Origin: Asanoa ishikariensis
GTDB taxonomy: Bacteria; Actinomycetota; Actinomycetes; Mycobacteriales; Micromonosporaceae
Direction: 5' to 3'
Assembly: GCF_900107455.1 (NCBI RefSeq)
Contig: NZ_FNQB01000003.1
Span: 62,001 to 126,000 of the forward strand
Length of the DNA: 64,000 nt
The translations under genes were made by a program, and so were the position numbers. Below are positions 42,776-51,786 of this stretch, one piece after another. The notes beneath the pieces were generated by a model. It saw nothing but the letters and a program-made list of their open reading frames with translations, was not told where the DNA came from and searched no databases. Position 1 is the stretch's first letter, and each line of letters starts with the position of its first letter.

Positions 42776-45112
42776 ATGAAACCGTCCCGTCGTACCTCCC
42801 TCGTCGCGGTCCTGGCCCTCGTGACCGGGCTGTTGGCGACGCCGACCGCCGCGCGGGCCGCACCGGCCAAGACGCCTCCGCTGACCACGCCGTGGACCGC
42901 GCAGGCGCTCAGCGGCACCCCGTTGCCGGAGTACCCGCGCCCGCAGATGACCCGGCCCGACTGGCAGAACCTCAACGGCGAATGGCAGCTCCGCCAGTCG
43001 GCCACCGACGACGCGCCGCAGTTCAACACCACCCTGCCGGAGCGGGTCAACGTGCCTTTCCCGGTCGAGTCGGCGCTGTCGGGCGTCATGCGCGCCGCCA
43101 ACGACAACCGCAACTACCTCTTCTACCGGCGCACCTTCACCGTCCCGGCGGGCTGGTCCGGGCGGCGCGTGCAGCTCAACTTCGGCGCCGTCGACTGGCA
43201 GACCACGGTGTGGGTCAACGGCCAGCAGGTCGGTGGGCACACCGGCGGCTACGACGCCTTCACGTTCGACATCACGGATCGACTGAACGGGGCCACCAAC
43301 GAGCTCGTCGTCAAGGTCTGGGACCCGAGCGACACCCGCCAGAACGGCAGCCTCCAGCCGATCGGCAAGCAGACCAAGACACCCAACGGCATCTTCTACA
43401 CGCCGAGCTCGGGCATCTGGCAGACGGTCTGGCTGGAGCCGACGCCGGCCGCGTCGATCAGCTCGGTCGACCTCTATCCCAACCTGTCCAACAACACCAT
43501 CCGGGTGCGGGTGTTCACCCGCGGCACCGTCACCGGCCACACCGTGCTGGCCGAGGCGCTGAACGGGTCCACCGTGGTCGGCACCGCCACCGGCGGGTTC
43601 ACGGAGTTCTCCGTCCCGGTGCCGTCCGCGCGGCGCTGGTCGCCGGACGACCCGTTCCTCTACAACCTGCGGGTCACGCTGCACAACTCCGGTGGGTCGC
43701 AGGTCGACCGGACCACGCACTACTTCGGGATGCGGGAGATCACCACAGGCCTGGTCAACGGGGTGCGGCGGCCGCTGCTGAACGGCCAGTTCGTGTTCCA
43801 GACCGGCACGCTCGACCAGGGCTACTGGCCGGACGGCGTCTACACCGCCCCGACCGACGCGGCGCTCGCCTTCGACCTCCAGAAGCACAAGGACCTGGGC
43901 TTCAACATGGTCCGCAAGCACATCAAGGTGGAGCCGCAGCGCTGGTTCTACCACGCGGACCGGCTCGGCGTGCTCGTCTGGCAGGACGTGCCGTCACTGA
44001 CCGCGCAGAACATCGACGCGAACGCGGCGCAGCAGGCCCAGTTCGAGGCGGAGGCGCGCGAGATCGTCGACGAGCACCGCTCGTCGCCGGCAGTGGTCGC
44101 ATACACGGTTTATAACGAGGGCTGGGGCGAGCGTTCCTTGGCCGACACCCAACGGGTGGGACAGAACGTCAAGAACCAGGACTCGACCCGGCTCGTCAAC
44201 GTCCACAGTGGCTACAACTGTTGCCAGTCACTGGGCAACCCCGGCAACGGCGACATCGACGACTGGCACGTCTACCTCGGCCCCGATGCGCCGCTGGCCT
44301 CCAACCGCATCTCGGTGCTCGGCGAGTTCGGCGGGCTCGGCCTGCACACCCCGGGGCACGAGTGGAGCCCGAGCGGAGGGTTCTTCGCGTACGAGTGGCA
44401 GGCGAACGCCACGGCGTTGACCGACCGCTACGTCGGGCTGGTCGCCGGCGTGCAGAACCTGATGCTCGGCCGCGGGCTGTCAGCGGCGATCTACACCGAG
44501 ATCACCGATCTCGAAGGTGAGCTCAACGGCTTCGTCACCTACGACCGGCAGGTGGTGAAGATGGACCAGGCCCGGGTACGCGCGGCCAACCAGGCGGTGA
44601 TCGCGGCCTCCCGCGCCCTGCCCGCCCTGGCCCCGACCGCGCTGCCGGTCAACCAGCGCCGGTCGCTCCAGGTGACGACACCCGGCTTCACCAACCGCTA
44701 CCTGCGGCACCAGAACAGCCTGGCGTACACCGAGGTCGTCACCGCGGCGTCGTCGGCGCTGCTGAAGAGCGACGCCACGTACACGATCCGGGCGGGTCTG
44801 GCCGACGCGTCCTGCTACTCGTTCGAGTCGGTCAACTTCCCGGGCCAGTTCCTCCGCCACGCCAACTCCCGCGTGCAGAACTCGGTCAACGACGGCTCGG
44901 CCCTGCTGCGCGCGGACGCGACCTGGTGCGCCCGCACGGGGCTGACAGGTTCCGGGGTCTCCCTGGAGTCGTGGAACTTCCGGGGCTCGTACCTCCGCCA
45001 CCACAACTCGGAGGTCTGGCTCGCCAACGGCTCCGGCGGCGCGACCTACAACTCCCCGTCCTCCTGGACAGCCGACAGCACCTGGAACATCGCAACACCC
45101 TGGGCGCCATAG
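42776..45112 (+). CDS. Secreted GH2 glycosidase with C-terminal AbfB (CBM42) domain
   Basis: A 778-residue secreted enzyme. Residues 1-29 are a signal peptide (LLATPTAARAA). A GH2 sugar-binding domain, an immunoglobulin-like domain and a TIM barrel follow; the acid/base is Glu448 in YNEGWGE and the nucleophile Glu517 in LGEFGGLG. The last 150 residues are an AbfB beta-trefoil with repeated YLRHQNS, FLRHANSRV and YLRHHNSEV units, which binds arabinofuranose side chains. The specificity (beta-galactosidase, mannosidase or other GH2 activity) cannot be read from motifs. The promoter carries a LacI operator and the gene ends at a strong terminator. Confidence 0.92.
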   Translation: MKPSRRTSLVAVLALVTGLLATPTAARAAPAKTPPLTTPWTAQALSGTPLPEYPRPQMTRPDWQNLNGEWQLRQSATDDAPQFNTTLPERVNVPFPVESALSGVMRAANDNRNYLFYRRTFTVPAGWSGRRVQLNFGAVDWQTTVWVNGQQVGGHTGGYDAFTFDITDRLNGATNELVVKVWDPSDTRQNGSLQPIGKQTKTPNGIFYTPSSGIWQTVWLEPTPAASISSVDLYPNLSNNTIRVRVFTRGTVTGHTVLAEALNGSTVVGTATGGFTEFSVPVPSARRWSPDDPFLYNLRVTLHNSGGSQVDRTTHYFGMREITTGLVNGVRRPLLNGQFVFQTGTLDQGYWPDGVYTAPTDAALAFDLQKHKDLGFNMVRKHIKVEPQRWFYHADRLGVLVWQDVPSLTAQNIDANAAQQAQFEAEAREIVDEHRSSPAVVAYTVYNEGWGERSLADTQRVGQNVKNQDSTRLVNVHSGYNCCQSLGNPGNGDIDDWHVYLGPDAPLASNRISVLGEFGGLGLHTPGHEWSPSGGFFAYEWQANATALTDRYVGLVAGVQNLMLGRGLSAAIYTEITDLEGELNGFVTYDRQVVKMDQARVRAANQAVIAASRALPALAPTALPVNQRRSLQVTTPGFTNRYLRHQNSLAYTEVVTAASSALLKSDATYTIRAGLADASCYSFESVNFPGQFLRHANSRVQNSVNDGSALLRADATWCARTGLTGSGVSLESWNFRGSYLRHHNSEVWLANGSGGATYNSPSSWTADSTWNIATPWAP

Positions 45113-45121
45113 AACCACCGA

Positions 45122-45153
45122 CGGGTGCGGCGGCGTCGGCTCCGCCGCACCCG
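45122..45153 (+). terminator. Hairpin terminator after GH2
   Basis: CGGGTGCGGCGG (45122-45133) and CCGCCGCACCCG (45142-45153) form a perfect 12-bp stem with an 8-base loop, nine bases after the GH2 stop. No T-tract follows. The structure separates the GH2 gene from the 2H-phosphoesterase-like gene. Confidence 0.75.
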
Positions 45154-45166
45154 CGGGTGGGAGACT

Positions 45167-45799
45167 GTGTCCTTGATTGATCGATACCAGGAGCTCTGGC
45201 GGCAGGGCCGCCGCGCCGTGCTGCGCGGAGACGTGGACGTCCAGCCGTTCGGCACAGGGTGCTGGCCGCTGTCGGTCGCGCTGCGCCTGGACCCGCCCAC
45301 CCGCGCCCGGTTCGCCGACCTTGCCGCGGAGGCGGCCGCGCTCGTCGGCGACGCCTACCTTTTCGACCACCATGTGACCGTGCGGGCCGTCGACGACGGT
45401 GGGCTCGCGCTCTACGAAAGCGCGTTACGGGAGGCGACCGCCGGTCTCGGGCCGGTGCGGTTGCGTTTCGACGGCGTCGTCCTGACCCGGAGCAACCTGA
45501 TGGCCTGCGGCTACCCGGTCGACGACACGGCATCGCGATTGCGGGCCAGGCTCGCGGAAGCACTGGCGGCCAGGGGAGCCGACGGCTTGGAACGCGGCCG
45601 CAGCCGGGACATCTGGCACACCACGCTGGTCGGGTTCGGTGGCCCGGTCGCCGACCCGCGTGGCCTGGTCGAGTGGGTCACGGACCGACTCGACCAGCCG
45701 TTCGGAACCGCGCGGTGCGACGTCGCGGACCTGAACCGCTGGACGGCCGCGGAGCGACAGCAGCACGCCATCCCGATCTTCAGCGCCCCGCTGGGGTGA
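45167..45799 (+). CDS. 2H phosphoesterase-like protein
   Basis: A 210-residue protein with two HxT motifs about 80 residues apart, HHVTVRAV (about 65) and WHTTLVGF (about 147), the signature of the 2H phosphoesterase superfamily (RNA ligase-like/cyclic phosphodiesterase). Each motif is followed by a hydrophobic strand. The substrate might be a 2',3'-cyclic nucleotide or RNA end. The start may be GTG 45167 or TTG 45173; the latter has better spacing to GGGAG. It is convergent with the DUF1963-like gene, with no gap. Confidence 0.7.
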   Translation: MSLIDRYQELWRQGRRAVLRGDVDVQPFGTGCWPLSVALRLDPPTRARFADLAAEAAALVGDAYLFDHHVTVRAVDDGGLALYESALREATAGLGPVRLRFDGVVLTRSNLMACGYPVDDTASRLRARLAEALAARGADGLERGRSRDIWHTTLVGFGGPVADPRGLVEWVTDRLDQPFGTARCDVADLNRWTAAERQQHAIPIFSAPLG

Positions 45800-46711
45800 T
45801 CAGGAGCAGTCGAAGCGGTAGTCGAACGGGCGGTCGGGGCAGGTCGGGCAGACGAACAGGTAGATGCCGCCGACGTCGCCGAGCATCAGGCCGGCCGGGT
45901 TCTGGATGTGTCGCCACGGATGATCATCGGAGCCGGCGACGTCCCAGCCGGCCATCGCCGGGCGGTCCTGCAACGGGATCCAGCGCTTCTCGTCGCCTCG
46001 GCTGAACTCCCAGCTGGCCACGGTGAGCAGGTGGGCCATCCGGGCGCCGCAGCCGCAGGTCGGCCAGTCCGGTTCCTGGGTCCAGCCGGGATAGCCGCCG
46101 ACCTTCGTACCCGATGCGACCGCCAGGTCGGTCTCGTACTCCCAACCGGTCTCCCGCTCGACCCGCTCGATCGTGTCCTTGATCTGAGACCAGACGGCCT
46201 CCGGCAGGTCGTCGCTCGGGTACTCGGTCACCCGTTCCGGATGCAGGACGCACGGGTCGGGCACGTGCTGGACGTCCGCCTCCTCGTCCGGCTCGGGCTG
46301 CTCCGCCAGCCGTGCGCCAACGTCGGCGCGGCGCCGCCACCTCAGCTCGGGCCGCGGCGAGGTCCACGGTTCGTGATCGAACGGGCACCACAGCACCTGC
46401 AGCACGTCCGTGCCGGCGGGAAACGGGAGTTCCGGAACGTCCTCGGCGAAGAGTTGCAGCACCGGGACGAGCGGCACCTCGGCCTCGCCGGGCTCACCGT
46501 CGAGGTGGTCGGCCGGCTCGGGTCCGTCGCAGACCGGCCACGGCTCCCGCGCGGGCCACAGCAGCGGGCCGCCCATCGAGCTCTGGTCCGCGGTCGGCGC
46601 TCCCGGGCGGGGATGCAGCCGGACCGTCGTCATCGCGAAGGGCACGACCTCCGGAAAGACCTCGGGCACGTCGATCGGGCTGGCGGCGGTGGTATGCACG
46701 GCGACGATCAT
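45800..46711 (-). CDS. DUF1963-like (YwqG-type) protein
   Basis: A 303-residue protein from ATG 46711. The pattern GGPLLWPAREPWPVC near the N-terminus, KVGGYPGWTQEPDWPTC in the middle and AGSDDHPWRHIQNPAG near the end fits DUF1963/YwqG-like proteins. Two cysteine pairs (TCGCG, about 236-240, and CPTCPD near the C-terminus) could bind a metal. No function is known. The GNAT gene lies one base upstream, so the two are co-transcribed. Confidence 0.72.
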   Translation of the reverse strand: MIVAVHTTAASPIDVPEVFPEVVPFAMTTVRLHPRPGAPTADQSSMGGPLLWPAREPWPVCDGPEPADHLDGEPGEAEVPLVPVLQLFAEDVPELPFPAGTDVLQVLWCPFDHEPWTSPRPELRWRRRADVGARLAEQPEPDEEADVQHVPDPCVLHPERVTEYPSDDLPEAVWSQIKDTIERVERETGWEYETDLAVASGTKVGGYPGWTQEPDWPTCGCGARMAHLLTVASWEFSRGDEKRWIPLQDRPAMAGWDVAGSDDHPWRHIQNPAGLMLGDVGGIYLFVCPTCPDRPFDYRFDCS

Positions 46712-46712
46712 C

Positions 46713-47207
46713 TCAGTCTGTCTTGAGGGACACCTCGTACAGGTAGACGTCGCCGAAGGTGCCTGTGCGGCGGAAGCCGGCGCGTTCGAGGGTGCGCTGG
46801 GAGGCGACGTTGTCCGCGGTGGTGTCGGCGACGACTCGGGACAACCCGTGATCGGCCGCGACGTCGAGCAGCGCGCTGAGTGCCTCTGCCGCGTAGCCGT
46901 GTCCGCGCGCCGACGGGGATAGGCCGTAACCGACCTCCACACACCCGTCGGCGGGCTGGCCCTTGAAGCCGATGCCGCCGATGGCCCTCCCGTCAGCGGC
47001 CCGGGTGATCCGGTAGTGCCCGAACGGGCGCTGGTCACCATGGGCGGCCGTCGTTCTGAGAAAGGCCGTCACACCGATGACGTCGCCGTCGAACGGAAAG
47101 TCGTCAGCCCAGGTGTCTTCGGCTTCGGCGCGCCGACCGATGATGCGTTCGCCCTCCGCCGCGTCGATGGCGTGCAGGCGCAGGCGTGGCGTGTGAAGTT
47201 CGGTCAC
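46713..47207 (-). CDS. GNAT-family N-acetyltransferase (RimJ/RimL type)
   Basis: A 164-residue acetyltransferase from GTG 47207 (MTELHTPRLRLHAI). The acetyl-CoA-binding motif is GLSPSARGHGYAAEAL and the C-terminal motif VASQRTLERAGFRRTG, typical of the RimJ/L group. The substrate could be a protein N-terminus or small amine. Its stop lies one base before the DUF1963-like gene, so they form a unit. Confidence 0.88.
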   Translation of the reverse strand: MTELHTPRLRLHAIDAAEGERIIGRRAEAEDTWADDFPFDGDVIGVTAFLRTTAAHGDQRPFGHYRITRAADGRAIGGIGFKGQPADGCVEVGYGLSPSARGHGYAAEALSALLDVAADHGLSRVVADTTADNVASQRTLERAGFRRTGTFGDVYLYEVSLKTD

Positions 47208-47254
47208 GGGCGACAGCGAAGCAACCCTCGGCCCTTCGCACAAGCCGATTAATC

Positions 47255-48493
47255 TCAGAGGAGGCTCGACGCGGGCAACGGGGTCGGCAGGGGCGCCGGC
47301 AACGGGGCCGCCACGTACTCGAGCAGCACCGCCCGCACGTAGCGCGGTGTGGTGGGGAGGTCGGCCGACCCGACAGCGAACATCGTCGTGCTGTCCGGGC
47401 TCGCGGTGATCGCGTTGAGGCTCATGCCGATCGCGTCCGGCGGCTGTGGCGCCCGCTCGCTGACCCAACCGCGTTCGTTGTACGTGACGAGGTCCGCCTT
47501 CGGCTCCAGGGACGTTCTGGTCAACCACGCCCGTCCGGCCGGGTCCGTGGCCACGTCGGGCTGGGGGCCGTCCGGAGCGTCGCGGAGCACTTCGAAGGAC
47601 TTACCGCCGCCGCGTACGGCCAACCCGTGCTCGCCGACCGCCCAGAGCTCACCGGGCGAGCGACCCGACAGCGCGTTGAACGCGGTCTCCTGGTTGTTGA
47701 TGCCCACCTGGACCGTACGCCAGCCTGAGCCGTTCCAACGGAAGAGCAGCGGACCCTTGAAACCCTTCCACGCCCCGTTGCCGGCGGCCCAGATGTCGTT
47801 CGGGCCGAAGGCCTTGATGGCGGTGAAGTTGCAGAAGTTCGGCATGCCGCCGAAGGACGTGCCGCCGGTGCGGCATTCGGCGGGGGACCGGTGCGACCGC
47901 CAGGATCGGCCGTCCCACTCCTCGATGAGCACGTCGCTCTGGTCGTTGCCCACCAGCCAGGCATGTCCACCCACGACGGTGAGCCCGGTGATCAGCGAGT
48001 AGCCCTTGCTGCCCTGCGGGAACGGCACCTCGCGCCAAGCGGTCCCGTCGTAGTGCAGGACGTGCGCCACCTGGTCGTCCGGGCTGGGTGCGGACTCGTT
48101 GCCGACGACCCAGACGTCGGTGGGCGAGTCGGCCGCGACCAGGTTGAACCCACCGTGCCAGGCGATCGGCGGCAGCGCCGCGCGGGTCCAGCCCGTGCCG
48201 TCCCGCTGGAGGATCAGCGGCTTTCCGGTGTCGTCCGGCTTCTCGGGCGAGTAGGACTCGCTGCCGACGGCCCACGCGTGTGTGGCGTCCACCGACACGA
48301 CGTCCCACAGCGCACTCGTCGGCCCGCCCAGTTCCGGCAGGCGGGCGAGGCGCCAGGTCGGCGGCGGCGCGGTGACGACGACTTCAGGTGACCCGGTGGG
48401 GGAGGCCGGGACGGGTTGAGACGGAGATGTGCCGGTGCCGGTGCACCCCGATACGAGCAGAACGGCGGCCAACGCCGCGGCAATCTTCCGCAT
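47255..48493 (-). CDS. Propeller-like repeat lipoprotein
   Basis: A 412-residue lipoprotein with the lipobox LVSGC (about 13-17) after a short signal sequence, then a Ser/Pro-rich linker. The body holds at least five repeats with W-x-V-G cores (HAWAVG, DVWVVG, HAWLVG, DIWAAG, ELWAVG), spaced 40-60 residues, consistent with a beta-propeller facing outside the cell. The start is ATG 48493. Ligand or partner unknown. It is divergent from the DHA2 exporter gene with 124 bases between. Confidence 0.75.
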   Translation of the reverse strand: MRKIAAALAAVLLVSGCTGTGTSPSQPVPASPTGSPEVVVTAPPPTWRLARLPELGGPTSALWDVVSVDATHAWAVGSESYSPEKPDDTGKPLILQRDGTGWTRAALPPIAWHGGFNLVAADSPTDVWVVGNESAPSPDDQVAHVLHYDGTAWREVPFPQGSKGYSLITGLTVVGGHAWLVGNDQSDVLIEEWDGRSWRSHRSPAECRTGGTSFGGMPNFCNFTAIKAFGPNDIWAAGNGAWKGFKGPLLFRWNGSGWRTVQVGINNQETAFNALSGRSPGELWAVGEHGLAVRGGGKSFEVLRDAPDGPQPDVATDPAGRAWLTRTSLEPKADLVTYNERGWVSERAPQPPDAIGMSLNAITASPDSTTMFAVGSADLPTTPRYVRAVLLEYVAAPLPAPLPTPLPASSLL

Positions 48494-48617
48494 GGCGCTG
48501 ATGATCGCAGGACGCCGCCATAGCCGAGGTCCCCGCATTTCGCCACTTACCCAGATAAAGTGACTCACCATAGCGACGAGTGATGCGGCGGGGGCCATCT
48601 CGTGGCGGCCGCTGGCC

Positions 48618-50186
48618 GTGTTGGGACTGGCCCAGTTTCTGATGGTCCTCGACACGTCGGTCATGAACGTGTCGATCAGCCAGCTTGTCGACGACTTCGA
48701 CACGGACGTCACCGCGATCCAGTCCGTCATCACCCTCTACACACTGGTGATGGCGGCGTTCATGATTACCGGCGGCAAGCTGGGGGACCTGTGGGGTCGC
48801 CGCCGGGCTTTCGTGGTCGGCATGGTCATCTACGGCGTCGGCACGACGCTCACCGCCGTCGCTCCGACGCTGTTGGTTCTGGTGCTCGGATGGTCGGTCA
48901 TCGAAGGGCTCGGCGCCGTGCTGGTGCTGCCGTCGCTGGCCGCGCTGGTCGGCGCCAACTACACCGGATCGGCCCGGGCCACCGCCTACGGGGTGATCGG
49001 CGGCGTGGCCGGAGCCGGCATCGCGGTGGGACCGCTGCTGGGCGGGTGGGTCACCACGTACCTCACCTGGCGGTTGGTGTTCGCCGGCGAGGCCGTGCTG
49101 GTCGTCGTCATCCTGCTGCTCACGCCCTGGATCCGCGACGTCGAAGGGGCCGCGCGGCGGACCCGGCTCGACGGCGTCGGCGCGGCGCTGTCCGCGGCCG
49201 GCATGGCGCTGGTCGTGCTCGGTGTGCTCCAGAGCAGCACCTGGGGGTGGCTCCGGCCGCGCGACACGCCCGTGGAGATCTTCGGCTTCGCGCCGACCCT
49301 GTTCGTCGTCGCGGCGGGTGCCGCTCTGCTCGCCTGTTTTCTGGCCTGGATACGGCGTCGGCAGGCGGCGGGCCGCCAGCCGTTGGTCGAGCCGGAGCTG
49401 TTGGCCGCTCCACCGTTGCGCGCCGGCCTGTCGATGCTGTTCGTGCAGAACCTCGTCCTGCTGGGCGTCTTCTTCGCGATTCCGTTGTACGTGCAGGTCG
49501 TACTCGGGCTAGACGCCTTCGAAACGGGGTTGAGGCTGCTGCCCGCGTCGGTGGGGATGTTGGTCGCGGCGATGTGCGGGTCGTTCCTCGGCCGCCGGGC
49601 CGGCCCGCGCCTGATCGTCCAGATCGCCGTCGCGACGGTCGTGGCAGCGGTGCTCTGGCTGGTGAGCACGGTGCGGCCCAGTCTCGACGAGGTCTCGTTC
49701 AGCCTGGCCCTGGCATTGTTCGGGATCGGCATGGGTCTGCTCGCGTCGCAGCTCGGCTACGTGGTGCAGGGCAGCGTGGGGGAGAAGGAACGCAGCGAAG
49801 TCGGCGGCCTGCAGTACACCGCGCAGAACCTGGGGTCCTCGCTCGGCACCGCGCTGGTCGGCGCGGTGCTGATCGCCGCGCTCAGTGGGACCTTCACCGA
49901 CCGCATCTCCGCCGACCCCCGCATCTCGGACGCGGTCGAGCAGCAGGCCACCGTCCGGATCAGCGCCGGCATCACGTTCGTGTCCACGACCGACCTGCGG
50001 GCGGCGCTCGACCGCACCGCCGTGCCGCCGGCCGAGGTGGACGCGATCGTCGACGGGTATGCCGAAGCCCAGTTACGCAGTCTGCGGGCTGCGCTGCTGG
50101 CGGCCGCGGTGTTCGCGGCGGCCGGCTTCCTCGCTACCCGACGCCTGCCGACCGGCGTACCCACACCGCTAGGGACCGCCGATTGA
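48618..50186 (+). CDS. MFS exporter, DHA2 (EmrB/QacA) family
   Basis: A 14-helix drug/proton antiporter of about 522 residues. The first helix contains LAQFLMVLDTSVMNVSISQL, motif A is GGKLGDLWGRRRAFVVG, and the motif C region is GGVAGAGIAVGPLLGGW. The GTG at 48618 is the first standard start codon in the frame, but the usual WRPLAVL leader of this family is encoded upstream without a start, so the true start may be an unusual codon (ATA 48570 after an AGATAAAG -10) or CTG. No substrate can be named. The PPOX/DHFR-like genes are convergent. Confidence 0.88.
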   Translation: MLGLAQFLMVLDTSVMNVSISQLVDDFDTDVTAIQSVITLYTLVMAAFMITGGKLGDLWGRRRAFVVGMVIYGVGTTLTAVAPTLLVLVLGWSVIEGLGAVLVLPSLAALVGANYTGSARATAYGVIGGVAGAGIAVGPLLGGWVTTYLTWRLVFAGEAVLVVVILLLTPWIRDVEGAARRTRLDGVGAALSAAGMALVVLGVLQSSTWGWLRPRDTPVEIFGFAPTLFVVAAGAALLACFLAWIRRRQAAGRQPLVEPELLAAPPLRAGLSMLFVQNLVLLGVFFAIPLYVQVVLGLDAFETGLRLLPASVGMLVAAMCGSFLGRRAGPRLIVQIAVATVVAAVLWLVSTVRPSLDEVSFSLALALFGIGMGLLASQLGYVVQGSVGEKERSEVGGLQYTAQNLGSSLGTALVGAVLIAALSGTFTDRISADPRISDAVEQQATVRISAGITFVSTTDLRAALDRTAVPPAEVDAIVDGYAEAQLRSLRAALLAAAVFAAAGFLATRRLPTGVPTPLGTAD

Positions 50187-50196
50187 AATGACTCCA

Positions 50197-50580
50197 TCAC
50201 GAGACGCCCACCTTCTGGCGGTCGATCTCGATGAGCGCGACGACCCGCTCGTCCTCCCGGGGGTACGGCTGACCGACGTACTTGGTGGACAACTCGTCGA
50301 CGACGGCCCAGGCGGCGTCGCCCTCCAGCCACCGCACGACGTGGCCGCGGATGATGACGGGCTCGAACGGGTTCTCGGCCGGCGCCAGGGACAGCGCGAC
50401 GCGTGGGTCGCGGCGCAGGTTGCGGGCCTTGCGGGAGCCCGGTCCGGTGAGGAACACGACGTGGTCGCCGTGCGTGCCGACCCAGACGGGCACGGTGTGC
50501 GGTGCGCCGTCGGGCAGGACGGTGGCGAGGTGGGCGATCTCGGTGCCGTCAAGTGCGCGGCGGACGGTGGGGTCGAGCAT
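50197..50580 (-). CDS. PPOX-class (F420- or FMN-dependent) protein
   Basis: A 127-residue split-barrel flavoprotein of the PPOX group. It has AHLATVLPDGAPHTVPVWVG at the start, FLTGPGSRKARNLRRDPRVA in the middle and WAVVDELSTKYVGQPYP near the end, matching F420-dependent members common in actinobacteria. The gene lies nine bases downstream of the DHFR-like gene and is probably in the same unit, controlled by the HxlR protein encoded divergently. Confidence 0.87.
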   Translation of the reverse strand: MLDPTVRRALDGTEIAHLATVLPDGAPHTVPVWVGTHGDHVVFLTGPGSRKARNLRRDPRVALSLAPAENPFEPVIIRGHVVRWLEGDAAWAVVDELSTKYVGQPYPREDERVVALIEIDRQKVGVS

Positions 50581-50589
50581 GGTCAGCTC

Positions 50590-51183
50590 CTAGCGTTCGA
50601 TGGCGTAGCGCAGGTGGGTGACTCCGGGCGCGGGGACCGCCTCGACGAGGCGCAGGCGCACGTGCTCCGGCAGTGACTGGAAGAAGGGCCGGCCGCCGCC
50701 GAGCAGGATCGGCACCTGGTGGAGCACCACCTCGTCGACGAGGCCCGCCGCCAGCGCCGAGGTCAGCGCGCCGCCGCCCATGAGGCCGACGTCCCGGTCG
50801 CCGGCGACCTCGCGGGCGGCGCCGATCGCGTCCGCGATGCCGGTGGTGACCAGCGTCTGCCGCTCGCTGAGCTCCGGCACGGGTCGGTGGCTGAGGACGA
50901 TCAGCGGAGCCGTCGGGTGTGGACTGCCGCCGCCGAAGTGGTCCGAGTCGTCGTAGGTGTTGCGACCCGCCACGACCGCGCCCAGATTGCCGGCGACCGC
51001 GTCGAACAGCCGGGCGCTGGGCTCGCTCAGCTTGAACCCGTCGAACACCGCGCTCGGCGTGTCGCCGTCGAAGTACCAGTCGAAGAGCATCGTGCCGTCG
51101 CCGAGTCCGCGCCCGGCGCCCGGCGCGTGCCCGGTGATGTAGCCGTCGACCGACACCGCGTGGCCGCTGATGACCTTGCCCAT
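50590..51183 (-). CDS. Dihydrofolate-reductase-fold (RibD C-terminal-like) protein
   Basis: A 197-residue protein of the DHFR/RibD-C family from ATG 51183. It has ISGHAVSVDGYITGHAPG, GAVVAGRNTYDDSDHFGG and DVGLMGGGALTSALAAGLV, and ends like other small reductases. It is too diverged to be a housekeeping folate enzyme. An NAD(P)H-dependent reduction of an unknown compound is likely. The promoter region shared with the divergent HxlR gene carries a 15-bp palindrome. Confidence 0.87.
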   Translation of the reverse strand: MGKVISGHAVSVDGYITGHAPGAGRGLGDGTMLFDWYFDGDTPSAVFDGFKLSEPSARLFDAVAGNLGAVVAGRNTYDDSDHFGGGSPHPTAPLIVLSHRPVPELSERQTLVTTGIADAIGAAREVAGDRDVGLMGGGALTSALAAGLVDEVVLHQVPILLGGGRPFFQSLPEHVRLRLVEAVPAPGVTHLRYAIER

Positions 51184-51238
51184 TGTCACGATCCCTTCTG
51201 GAGTTCCTTCGGGGGACTCTGTGACCATAACAACGTAA

Positions 51239-51253
51239 GTTCCCTCAGGGAAC
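51239..51253. promoter_or_regulatory. Probable HxlR operator
   Basis: GTTCCCTCAGGGAAC is a perfect palindrome with 7-bp arms around one C, in the gap between the divergent DHFR-like and HxlR genes. A weaker copy (GAGTTCC...GGACTC, 51211-51230) lies beside it. HxlR proteins bind such short palindromes near their own genes. Confidence 0.65.
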
Positions 51254-51274
51254 CCCAATTGCTAATGTCGGCTC

Positions 51275-51754
51275 ATGCAACGCACGGACTTCAGCGCGAT
51301 GGCGTGCTCGATCGCGCGCACGCTCGATGTCATCGGCGAGCCCTGGTCCCCGCTGGTCCTGCGCGACGTCTGGGTCGGCCTCAACCGGTTCGAGCAGCTC
51401 CAGGCCGACCTCGGCATCTCCCGCAAGGTGCTGACCGAGCGGCTGAACCACCTGGTCGAGCAGGGCGTGCTCGAGCGCCGTCCCTACGACCGTAGACCGC
51501 GCTACGAGTACGTGCTGACGGAAAAGGGCACTGAGCTCGTCGACCTGCTGATGGTCATGGCCGGCTGGGGAGACAAGTGGCTGGCGGGGGAGGCCGGCCC
51601 GCCGGTGCTCTATCGGCACCACGCGTGCGGTGAGATCAGCGGCGTCGACCTGCGCTGCACCGCCTGCGGCGAGCCGATGCACGCGAACGACATCGACCCG
51701 CTGCCCGGCCCGGGCGCGGCGCCGACCACGGCTCGACCACCTGCCGGCAGGTAG
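51275..51754 (+). CDS. HxlR-family transcriptional regulator
   Basis: A 159-residue HxlR winged-helix regulator with CSIARTLDVIGEPWSPLVLR, FEQLQADLGISRKVLTERL and RRPRYEYVLTEKGTELVDL. The first cysteine (Cys11) is the redox-sensing position in some family members. The C-terminal tail has four cysteines and a His (HHACGEI, CTACGEPMH), which look like a zinc knuckle. It is divergent from a reductase gene with a palindrome between, so it probably responds to an electrophile or redox signal. Confidence 0.9.
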   Translation: MQRTDFSAMACSIARTLDVIGEPWSPLVLRDVWVGLNRFEQLQADLGISRKVLTERLNHLVEQGVLERRPYDRRPRYEYVLTEKGTELVDLLMVMAGWGDKWLAGEAGPPVLYRHHACGEISGVDLRCTACGEPMHANDIDPLPGPGAAPTTARPPAGR

Positions 51755-51771
51755 CCACCACCCGTGGTCGG
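51722..51771. terminator. Nested hairpin between HxlR and FAD oxidase genes
   Basis: CCGACCACGG (51722-51731) pairs with CCGTGGTCGG (51762-51771), and ACCTGCCGGCAGGT (51739-51752) is an inner perfect palindrome. The structure begins inside the last codons of HxlR and lies between convergent genes, so it could terminate transcription from both sides. Confidence 0.5.
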
Positions 51772-51786
51772 AGCCGCGTCCCATTC

